64,000 nucleotides of DNA from Mucilaginibacter phenanthrenivorans (GTDB lineage: Bacteria; Bacteroidota; Bacteroidia; Sphingobacteriales; Sphingobacteriaceae), in NCBI RefSeq assembly GCF_024721155.1, contig NZ_JAHVAP010000002.1:124001-188000 (forward strand). The letters run 5' to 3'. A program made the translations under genes and the position numbers. The notes under the pieces were generated by a model. That model saw only the letters and a program-made list of their open reading frames with translations. It did no database searches and was not told where the DNA came from. Every line of letters starts with the position of its first letter. Within the stretch, counting starts at the first letter, position 1. Below, piece by piece: positions 17,799 through 24,005 of this stretch.

Positions 17799-18562
17799 AA
17801 CTTATATCCAAACCTCAAAAATACCGCGCTTCCCACTTCAAATGTGCCGAAGAAGTCCTTGAATGTTATAAAGTAGCTTGCCTTTGGATAAATGTGGTGG
17901 AGGAATTTTGAGCTGGAATTGTTGGCGTTGTGATAGGTGTCATCCAATTGGTCGTGGCCAACTGTTGTTCCTAAAAATCCACGGATGCCGTGCTGGAATG
18001 TATTATCGTTGCGGTTATGGAAGATCACCTCCGTGGTAAGGCCGATGGAAAAGAGGTCGGTTCTCGGATCTACATAATAGCCGCCCTGTTTGTCGATTGA
18101 TTTCCGGAAATCTGCATAGCCGCCAAACTCATGGCTGTAAGCCATTTCCATACCTATAAACCGGAAATCTACATTTCCGTTGGTTACAAAGGCATTAGCC
18201 GAAAACCGGCCGCCCACGGCGCCAAAAAATTTGTCGCTGAAATAGTTGGGCTGTGTTTTATCGTTCGATCCGTTCTGGTAATCGCCAAAAACGGCAAAGC
18301 CACCATAGGCAATATTGAAATTATTGAAAACATGACCGCGGCTTAAATTTAACTGGCCGCTTATCAACACATCGTTAAGATTGGTGTTGGTATATCCGCC
18401 AAGCCCCGCAGAAACGTACGTTAACGATTTTGCCGTATCAAACGAAGTCGGTTTTGGCTGATAAGCGATATCCTGGTGGTAAAGCGCCGGTGTATAAACA
18501 TGCGAACATGATGCAAATACCAGGGCGCTTAAAAATAAAACTGAAAGGTATTTAAGTTTCAT
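17795..18562 (-). CDS. Outer-membrane beta-barrel lipoprotein, function unknown
   Basis: From ATG 18562 the product has 255 aa. It begins with a lipoprotein signal MKLKYLSVLFLSALVFASC, whose Cys is the lipidation site. A longer frame starting at 18589 would put nine residues before this signal and is less likely. The mature part has alternating strand patterns (YVSAGLGGYTNTN, NIAYGGFAVFGDY, GGRFSANAFV, AVFLRFGYKF) and ends with Phe, typical of outer-membrane beta-barrels. Close relatives are unnamed. It is convergent with the SDR gene. Confidence 0.75.
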   Translation of the reverse strand: MKLKYLSVLFLSALVFASCSHVYTPALYHQDIAYQPKPTSFDTAKSLTYVSAGLGGYTNTNLNDVLISGQLNLSRGHVFNNFNIAYGGFAVFGDYQNGSNDKTQPNYFSDKFFGAVGGRFSANAFVTNGNVDFRFIGMEMAYSHEFGGYADFRKSIDKQGGYYVDPRTDLFSIGLTTEVIFHNRNDNTFQHGIRGFLGTTVGHDQLDDTYHNANNSSSKFLHHIYPKASYFITFKDFFGTFEVGSAVFLRFGYKF

Positions 18563-18617
18563 AAGCAGGCTGAATTGATCAACATACAACGTTTTTATTT
18601 CCGAAATAGTTTTTTGC

Positions 18618-19277
18618 CTATTTAGTGATCAATCCTTTAACTGTGTCATTCTCAAAATCTGTAGCAAAGCATACAATGTTTTGCAGGTAATCAAATTCTG
18701 CCGGTTCGTGAGTTGTGGTGATAACTACAGCCTGCATTCCCGCGTTTGCTGCCGCTTCAGCGCCTTTGGGTACATCCTCAAATACAGTGCAATCGGTAGG
18801 CTCAACATTCAACAGTGCAGCTGCCTTTAAATAAGTTTCGGGATGTGGCTTGCTTAAAACAACATCATCAGCGCTTACTATTATCTTGAAGTAATGACGG
18901 ATGTTAAGATTATCCAATACAAAATCAATATTAAACGGAATGGCTGCCGAGCCTATCGCCATTGGGATGCCATGCTGGTACGCGCCTTCTAAAAATTCAT
19001 TTAATCCGGGTAATAGCTTTAGATGCGGGAAAAACTCAACCTGGTATTTCTTTTCCTTTTCAAGCGAAAGGTGCACCATTTCGTCCATTGTAAAACGATC
19101 CGGCCCGAACATCCTCACCAATACTTCCGGATTTTTGCCATACATCTGCGGTTTTACCTCCTCCCATGTAAAGTTACCGCCAAGTTCATCATTTAAAAGG
19201 GTTTGCCATGCTTTGGTATGATAGGCCATGTCGTCTATCATGGTGCCGTTAAGGTCGAAAATAAAAGCTTTCATCAA
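18618..19277 (-). CDS. HAD-superfamily hydrolase, beta-phosphoglucomutase-like, with DxN instead of DxD
   Basis: This 219-aa HAD protein has a helical cap typical of the beta-phosphoglucomutase/CbbY group. Motif I reads FDLNGT: nucleophile D8 is present but the usual second Asp is N10. Motif II (AIGSAA), the motif III lysine (SKPHPETYLKAA) and motif IV acidic residues (VFEDVPKGAEAA) are intact. In HAD phosphatases the second Asp is the general acid/base, so the activity may differ (slow phosphatase, dehalogenase-like chemistry, or mutase). ATG at 19277 or one codon later are both possible. A TATTTTTG box lies 47 nt upstream. Confidence 0.88.
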   Translation of the reverse strand: MMKAFIFDLNGTMIDDMAYHTKAWQTLLNDELGGNFTWEEVKPQMYGKNPEVLVRMFGPDRFTMDEMVHLSLEKEKKYQVEFFPHLKLLPGLNEFLEGAYQHGIPMAIGSAAIPFNIDFVLDNLNIRHYFKIIVSADDVVLSKPHPETYLKAAALLNVEPTDCTVFEDVPKGAEAAANAGMQAVVITTTHEPAEFDYLQNIVCFATDFENDTVKGLITK

Positions 19278-19324
19278 TATAAATTAGTTGATCTCCTGCT
19301 TAAATACAGTCATCACTTTTTCGG

Positions 19325-19332
19325 CAAAAATA
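19325..19332 (-). promoter_or_regulatory. Predicted -7 box of the HAD hydrolase gene
   Basis: On the minus strand TATTTTTG fits TAnnTTTG exactly. It would give a leader of about 40 nt. No clear -33 TTG is seen. Confidence 0.45.
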
Positions 19333-19399
19333 GTATTAAATAAAGTTTCGGGGTGAGAAAACTTAAACACATTTTTCAACGTATTTAAATATATAAGCC

Positions 19400-19566
19400 T
19401 GTAGCAGAGTAAGTATTATCGCCGTATTAATATAAGTGACACAGATAGTCGTTACGACTTTATGCACAAGAAGTGGCTAAATAATTAAGGATTGCGCGAT
19501 GGGGCGATAAGTGCGATTAATTAGTGTTTAGCAAAGCCCGTTTAGCGAAAGCTAAAGGGCTTTTTT
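19400..19566 (+). ncRNA. Candidate structured small RNA ending in an intrinsic terminator
   Basis: There is no reading frame here, yet the segment ends in a strong GAAA-loop terminator that no coding gene uses. Before it lies a stem formed by 19482-19497 and 19511-19523: outer TAATTAA/TTAATTA, a GGA bulge, and inner TTGCGC/GTGCGA with two G-U pairs. A small GTCG/CGAC hairpin is at about 19448-19458. The 5' end is uncertain because no consensus promoter is visible. It does not look like RNase P RNA, SRP RNA or tmRNA by their conserved words. Confidence 0.4.
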
Positions 19567-19567
19567 G
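19533..19567 (+). terminator. Intrinsic terminator of the candidate RNA at 19.4-19.6 kb
   Basis: AAAGCCC pairs with GGGCTTT and TTTAGC with GCTAAA around a GAAA tetraloop, with one bulged G, followed by six T. It is the only terminator-like hairpin between the HAD and cold-shock genes. Confidence 0.8.
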
Positions 19568-19576
19568 TTGGGGGTA

Positions 19577-19716
19577 AAGTCCGGAAGACCGAAAGTCAGT
19601 AAAGTCCAAAAGTTAAGACTATTAAAGTATTATATAATGGCCTTATTCTAGCTATTAGGCTATTCTTCTTGCTCTTTCATCTTTCGGACTTTACTGACTT
19701 TCCCGACTTCAGGACT
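19577..19716. repeat. Inverted repeat, AGTCCGAAAGTC family (family C)
   Basis: The left arm (19577-19619) has AGTCCGGAAGACCGAAAGTC and AGTAAAGTCC. The right arm (19677-19716) has CTTTCGGACTTTACTGAC and CCCGACTTCAGGACT. Other copies or arms occur at 34050, 57194, 60171 and 61071-61217. The G-poor arm faces the cold-shock gene. Confidence 0.75.
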
Positions 19717-19726
19717 AAATATAAAC

Positions 19727-19755
19727 TTGCATTACGGATTATTATCCATATCTTG
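19727..19755 (+). promoter_or_regulatory. Predicted promoter of the cold-shock gene
   Basis: TTG (19727-19729), a 19-nt spacer and TATCTTG (19749-19755) fit the Bacteroidota pattern. The start site would be near 19761, giving a leader of about 16 nt. Confidence 0.5.
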
Positions 19756-19776
19756 CGGCTTTTAATAAATAAAATA

Positions 19777-19971
19777 ATGCAAAAAGAAGGAACAGTAAAA
19801 TTTTTCAATGAAACAAAAGGTTTTGGTTTTATTACACCAAGCGCTGGTGGCCAGGACGTATTTGTTCATTCAACAGGTCTAATCGATGAAATCCGTGAAA
19901 ATGATAAAGTGGAGTTTGAAGTAGAAAACGGAAGAAAAGGCTTAAATGCGGTAAATGTAAAGGTTATTTAA
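19777..19971 (+). CDS. Cold-shock domain protein (CspA family)
   Basis: At 64 aa this is one OB-fold cold-shock domain and nothing else. RNP1 is KGFGFITP (14-21) and RNP2 is VFVHST (28-33). It binds single-stranded RNA or DNA and acts as an RNA chaperone. I chose ATG 19777 because upstream in-frame codons translate a repeat arm. A promoter lies 22 nt upstream and a strong terminator follows, so the transcript is short and monocistronic. Confidence 0.95.
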   Translation: MQKEGTVKFFNETKGFGFITPSAGGQDVFVHSTGLIDEIRENDKVEFEVENGRKGLNAVNVKVI

Positions 19972-19996
19972 TTATAATATAATCATTAAACGTACA

Positions 19997-20026
19997 GGCA
20001 TCCATTGAAAAATGGATGCCTTTTTT
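19997..20026 (+). terminator. Intrinsic terminator of the cold-shock gene
   Basis: A 10-bp stem GGCATCCATT/AATGGATGCC with a GAAA loop is followed by six T. Confidence 0.92.
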
Positions 20027-20138
20027 GTTGCTGGGGCCTGCTGTAAAAGGCAAAAAAAAGTTTTAAAATTTAAAAAAAATAAAAACAAAACGGTGGCATT
20101 GTTATTGTATAAGTGTAATCATCTAAATTAAAATAACT

Positions 20139-20525
20139 ATGAAGGATCAAACAAGGGTAATAGCAGCCCTATTAATAGGAGCAGCAGCTGGTGCAGCATT
20201 AGGATTATTGTTGGCACCCGAAAAAGGCGAAAAAACGCGTGACGATATCGCCGATTATATTAATGATTTGGTTGAAGCAGCTAAAGATAAAGCACAAACA
20301 GCCACCAGCGGTATAAAGGAATATGGCAGCAATGTTTACGACAAGGCAAAATCAAAGTTTAGCGGTGTAGCAGACACAGTGTCTGATTATAAGGACGCAG
20401 CTATTGAAACAGCGCGTGAAAAAGCCAGCGATCTGAAGGACAAGGCGCAATCAAAATTTGAAGAAGCGAAATCAAAAGCCAAGAACGGTGCAAATGATTT
20501 AAACCATTCTGTACAGAATTCTTAA
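20139..20525 (+). CDS. YtxH domain protein
   Basis: In this 128-aa protein residues 6-26 form the Ala/Gly/Leu-rich membrane segment (IAALLIGAAAGAALGLLLAP) followed by EKGEKTRDDI, the YtxH signature. The rest is a long Lys/Glu/Ala helix with heptad spacing (AIETAREKASDLKDKAQ), resembling apolipoprotein- or LEA-like helices. Such proteins are linked to envelope stress in Bacteroidota; the exact role is unknown. The gene has its own terminator. Confidence 0.88.
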   Translation: MKDQTRVIAALLIGAAAGAALGLLLAPEKGEKTRDDIADYINDLVEAAKDKAQTATSGIKEYGSNVYDKAKSKFSGVADTVSDYKDAAIETAREKASDLKDKAQSKFEEAKSKAKNGANDLNHSVQNS

Positions 20526-20540
20526 CGATATTTAATTTTA

Positions 20541-20582
20541 TAAACAAAGAAACCCGGTCAGTTGGCCGGGTTTCTTTGTTTA
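20541..20582 (+). terminator. Terminator hairpin of the YtxH gene
   Basis: A 17-bp stem (core AAGAAACCCGG/CCGGGTTTCTT) with an 8-nt loop has T-rich bases in its 3' arm. Confidence 0.85.
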
Positions 20583-20620
20583 CTACTTTGTGTCTCCTAT
20601 AAAATGGCGTGCTCATTTCA

Positions 20621-20642
20621 GAGACGCAAAGTATTGCGTCTC
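20621..20642. repeat. GAGACGCAA palindromic element (family G)
   Basis: GAGACGCAA and TTGCGTCTC flank a 4-base centre. A sister copy at 43764-43787 is a perfect palindrome with the same core. It lies between the convergent YtxH and M1 peptidase genes. Confidence 0.7.
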
Positions 20643-20651
20643 TACGGGGAA

Positions 20652-22529
20652 TTATTTCGCCGACCACTTATTATTGCTCTCATCAGCATCCATAAAGATG
20701 CCGCCGTCAAGCACCGCTGTGGTTATGGTTTTGCCTGTTTTTATGTTTATGCTGATCTGCTTTTCGTTGGCCTGCCAAACAGCAGGAGTTTGATGAAAGC
20801 TTTCCATAGTGCCATCGCTGTATGTTACCTTAACATCAAATGGGATAGCAAGGCCGCCGATGTTTTGGATAGATAAGCTATACCCGTCGGTCGACTTTAC
20901 AACTTTTTGCAGGTTAAGATCTATATAGTAATTGGTGAAGAACCAGTTGTTAAAGAACCAGTTTAGATTACTTCCCGCTCCGCTGCTCATTGAATTAAAA
21001 TAATCCCACGGAATAGGGTGCTTGCCGTTCCAGTTATCCATATAAGTATGCAGCGCTTTCTTAAATAGTTCATCACCCAGCATGTCTTTTAATGCGAAAT
21101 AGCTCAATGAGGGTTTACCGTATGAGTTATTTCCGTAGCCATCGCGTTGCTCGCTGGTAGGGGTTATTATCGGCAGATCTTCGGCTGTCGAAGGATCATT
21201 GATCCAGCCGTCGACCCGGAATCCTTTATAAAGTTTTTCAGCCTTTTCTTTACCAACCTCATCGGTTCCTATTAACAGTTCAAAGGTCGTTGCCCAGCCC
21301 TCATCCATAAATGCATAACGGCTTTCATTTATACCCATGTAGAAAGGGAACCAGGTATGTGCTATTTCATGATCCTGTACAAATTGCGAAAAGGCAACAT
21401 CATCAGTATGGCTATCGTTTACCATCATTGGGTACTCCATATCTGCAAAACCCTGGAATGAGGTCATTTTAGGGAATGGGTAGGGTACTCCCGGCCAGTT
21501 TTTTGAAAGCCAGCTTAAAGAGTGACGGCCCGCCTGTACCGCATGATGGAAATCTTCAGAGCTATCCAAAAATGCCGATTGCATGCTGGCGCGGCGTTTT
21601 GTTTTATCATCAACAATAGTGCTGGCTGCGTCCCAGTCGTAATGATCACTTACCCCAACGGCCATGTCGCTGATGTTGGTAGCGGTCCATGTCCAGGTGT
21701 TGAAATTATTTTGTGCAGTGATGTTTTTCTTTGCAAGATCCTCTTTGGTGGCAATATGAATTGTTGAATCGCTGGTGAATGATTTTTCCAGTCGTTTTGC
21801 ATATTCCGGCTGTAAAACTTTTTTAGGGTTCAGTAAAGTGCCTGTTGCCCAAACTATGTAATTTTTTGGTACGGTTACGTTCAGCGTATAATCGTTAAAA
21901 TCGTTATAAAATTCTTGCGCGTCTAAAAATGGCAGGGTATCCCAGCCTTCATAATCATCGTAAACTGAAACGCGCGGATAAAAATAGGCCAGGTAATAAG
22001 TGGTAGAATCTATCATTCCTTCGCGTCCGCTTTGTTTAGAGATCTGGAAATGCCAGGTAATATTCAGCTTCACCGAATCGTGAGGCGCTAATGCTGCTGG
22101 TAACTTCATCATGTGGTTGGTTCCGGCGGCTTTCTGATTATCCCATGCTGTTTTACCGCCGTTTACAAATATCGAGTCAACCTGTATGCCGGGCGTTAGG
22201 TAATCTTCCCCCGCGTCGCCAAAACGGGCGGATCCGGGACGGTGAATATTCAGGATCAGCTTCATGTTAAGATGTTTCAACGTATCTGGGCTGTTGTTGA
22301 AATAGGTTATTTGCTCAACGCCCTTTACATTTCTATCAGGCGGTAAAGCGTTTATCGAAATGTTATAACGGGCATGATTTTGCCAGTAGTTTTTGCCGGG
22401 CTTGCCGTCTAATGAGCGGGTTCCTTTATTGAAAGCGGCCTGGATGTCGCGGGGCATGTACAAATTTTGTGCCCGTAACTGTAAAAATAAAAAACTGCAA
22501 AAGGCAGCTATAATAATTGGTTTGAACAT
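20652..22529 (-). CDS. M1 family zinc metallopeptidase (aminopeptidase), secreted
   Basis: At 625 aa with a signal peptide (cleavage near LRAQ, residue 21), this peptidase should work in the periplasm. An N-terminal beta-domain precedes the thermolysin-like domain. The exopeptidase region corresponding to GAMEN is FADMEYPMMV (361-370). The zinc site is H387-E-I-A-H391 with E410 (MDEGWAT) 19 residues later. The C-terminal part is strand-rich. It probably removes N-terminal residues from peptides taken up as nutrients. Its start faces the small-RNA region and the Smr gene. Confidence 0.93.
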   Translation of the reverse strand: MFKPIIIAAFCSFLFLQLRAQNLYMPRDIQAAFNKGTRSLDGKPGKNYWQNHARYNISINALPPDRNVKGVEQITYFNNSPDTLKHLNMKLILNIHRPGSARFGDAGEDYLTPGIQVDSIFVNGGKTAWDNQKAAGTNHMMKLPAALAPHDSVKLNITWHFQISKQSGREGMIDSTTYYLAYFYPRVSVYDDYEGWDTLPFLDAQEFYNDFNDYTLNVTVPKNYIVWATGTLLNPKKVLQPEYAKRLEKSFTSDSTIHIATKEDLAKKNITAQNNFNTWTWTATNISDMAVGVSDHYDWDAASTIVDDKTKRRASMQSAFLDSSEDFHHAVQAGRHSLSWLSKNWPGVPYPFPKMTSFQGFADMEYPMMVNDSHTDDVAFSQFVQDHEIAHTWFPFYMGINESRYAFMDEGWATTFELLIGTDEVGKEKAEKLYKGFRVDGWINDPSTAEDLPIITPTSEQRDGYGNNSYGKPSLSYFALKDMLGDELFKKALHTYMDNWNGKHPIPWDYFNSMSSGAGSNLNWFFNNWFFTNYYIDLNLQKVVKSTDGYSLSIQNIGGLAIPFDVKVTYSDGTMESFHQTPAVWQANEKQISINIKTGKTITTAVLDGGIFMDADESNNKWSAK

Positions 22530-22670
22530 TTGATATAAATTTTGTGAGCAAATAAACGGATTTAAGCCAATACGGCACCCTAATGATGAAATTAACGCCT
22601 TTTTATATCAGATTAGACGCGGGAGAAATGTAATAATTACGTTGATGTTAAAAAATTTAACAAATAACTA

Positions 22671-22701
22671 TTTGCAGACCGATAAATATTTTTTTACTTT
22701 G
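22671..22701 (+). promoter_or_regulatory. Predicted promoter of the two-hairpin small RNA
   Basis: TTTG (22671-22674), a 19-20 nt spacer and TTACTTTG (22694-22701) match the Bacteroidota -33/-7 pattern with one mismatch in the -7 box. The expected start site, about 6 nt downstream, is the first base of the first hairpin. Confidence 0.55.
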
Positions 22702-22706
22702 CAGGC

Positions 22707-22773
22707 AGTTATTTTAATAGGGGTATTAAATAACTAATTTCTAACCATCTGCCTTAGGGCGGGTGGTTTTTTT
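22707..22773 (+). ncRNA. Candidate 67-nt small RNA made of two hairpins
   Basis: Hairpin 1 pairs AGTTATTTTAATA (22707-22719) with TATTAAATAACT (22724-22735) around a GGGG loop, with one bulged U. A short linker follows, then hairpin 2 (22744-22767), a classic terminator. There is no reading frame. The segment begins where the predicted promoter would start transcription and ends at the T tract, so it looks like an independent RNA gene. It could instead be a terminated leader of the DUF2027-Smr gene 105 bp downstream. I do not recognise it as a known RNA family. Confidence 0.55.
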
Positions 22774-22774
22774 G
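22744..22774 (+). terminator. Intrinsic terminator ending the small RNA
   Basis: ACCATCTGCC pairs along its full length with GGCGGGTGGT (two G-U pairs) around a TTAG loop, followed by an unbroken T run. No coding gene precedes it on the plus strand. Confidence 0.85.
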
Positions 22775-22780
22775 TTTTTA

Positions 22781-22877
22781 AGGATTGCACCGATGGTTGA
22801 TTGATTACACCGATTTCTATTTAAAAATCTGTGTAATCAAAAATAATCGGTGCAATCATCATTTAATCTATGTAATC
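22781..22877. repeat. GATTACACCGAT inverted repeat directly before the Smr gene (family I)
   Basis: Outer arms GATTGCACCGAT and ATCGGTGCAATC enclose an inner pair, GATTACACCGATTTC with AAATCTGTGTAATC. The last word, TAATCTATGTAATC, runs up to the ATG at 22878, so the element forms the entire leader. Confidence 0.75.
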
Positions 22878-23828
22878 ATGTCAAAATATAAGTTAGGCGA
22901 TTTTGTGCGTTTTGTGGACGAAAAAATGGAGGGTTTTGTAACCCGCATTATTGACGACCAGATGATAGGGGTAACGGGTGAGGATGATTTTGAGATCCCG
23001 GTACTGGCCAGTAAGGTCACCACGGTGCATGGATATGTGGGTGCGGGCAGCAAGAAAGACGAACTTACAGAGGAGCAACAAGCACCCGCAGGCGAGTTTA
23101 ATGCTAAAGGTGTTTATATTGGTGTAGTGAATGACCCGAAGGCAAATTCAGTAGTTCATTTTTATTTGGTGAACGATACTTCATTTCAGCTGCTGGCGTC
23201 GTTAACTACCGAAAAGCTAAATACATTTAAGGGCGAGTTCAGTGGAATAGCTGCACCAAATACAGCAACCAAAATATATTCTGCCCAACTGGCTGATCTG
23301 CAGCTTTGGCCGAAACTGATCTTCCACATCGTTTATCATACCAAACAAAACCAGGAGCCGCCTGCCCCATTGGTAATCAACGAGAAATTTAAGGCCAAAG
23401 ATTTTTCGGGTGCTAAAAAAATAGTCCCTGTGCTAAAGCAACAAGGGTGGCTGATCAGGCTGGATGAACCGGAGTTGGTAATTGATGCTGAAAAGCTGAA
23501 GGAAAGTTTTTTCCAATCGCCCGAAGAAAAGGTGGTTGTTGATAAGCCGGGCGGCGAAGTTGACCTGCACATTGAAAAACTGCGCAACGATTACCAGTTT
23601 TTAAACAGCGGCGAGATCCTGAAAGTTCAATTAGACACTTTTCATAAAGCGCTCGATGCAGCCATTGTACACCAGCAGTCGGAGATCGTATTTATTCACG
23701 GTGCGGGCAATGGGACTTTAAGGCACGAGATCCACAAGTTGTTGGGCAAGCACCAAAAGATCCAGACTTTCATGGATGCAAGGAAGGAAAAATTTGGATA
23801 TGGGGCTACAAAGGTTTTGTTGAAATAA
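22878..23828 (+). CDS. DUF2027 protein with C-terminal Smr domain
   Basis: From ATG 22878 the product has 316 aa. Upstream in-frame codons translate a repeat and are not used. The N-terminus, MSKYKLGDFVRFVDEKMEG, is the DUF2027 start, an SH3-like barrel followed by strand-rich domains. The last 80 residues are a Smr domain: VDLHIEKL (LDLHG-type motif) and EIVFIHGAGNGTLR (HGxGxG-type motif). Smr domains nick or bind nucleic acids, and in ribosome rescue they cleave mRNA at collided ribosomes. What DUF2027-Smr proteins do is not established. A candidate small RNA and a repeat lie in the leader region. Confidence 0.9.
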   Translation: MSKYKLGDFVRFVDEKMEGFVTRIIDDQMIGVTGEDDFEIPVLASKVTTVHGYVGAGSKKDELTEEQQAPAGEFNAKGVYIGVVNDPKANSVVHFYLVNDTSFQLLASLTTEKLNTFKGEFSGIAAPNTATKIYSAQLADLQLWPKLIFHIVYHTKQNQEPPAPLVINEKFKAKDFSGAKKIVPVLKQQGWLIRLDEPELVIDAEKLKESFFQSPEEKVVVDKPGGEVDLHIEKLRNDYQFLNSGEILKVQLDTFHKALDAAIVHQQSEIVFIHGAGNGTLRHEIHKLLGKHQKIQTFMDARKEKFGYGATKVLLK

Positions 23829-23837
23829 CAACAATCG

Positions 23838-23906
23838 CCGTTGCCTGTGTCCTCACAGGCAACACTTGTATGTTGGAGAAAGTTGGCCGTGAGGACACAG
23901 CCAATG
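23838..23906. repeat. TGTCCTCAC double-palindrome repeat (family H)
   Basis: The first palindrome is TTGCCTGTGTCCTCACAGGC (23841-23860). The second is GTTGGCCGTGAGGACACAGC (23882-23901). The two are also inverted copies of each other. It sits in the 177-bp gap before the DUF6067 gene. Confidence 0.75.
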
Positions 23907-24005
23907 GGAATGGATTTGTGCAAACGTTTGCGTGCCGTTTATACCACCTATATTACCGCATCTTATTAAAGTATGCTTAAATTAGCATTCCCATAAGATC
24001 GATTC

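Noticed and set aside
19669..19776. 36-residue extension of the cold-shock protein
   Set aside because: It translates a repeat arm and the promoter. The conserved protein starts at ATG 19777.
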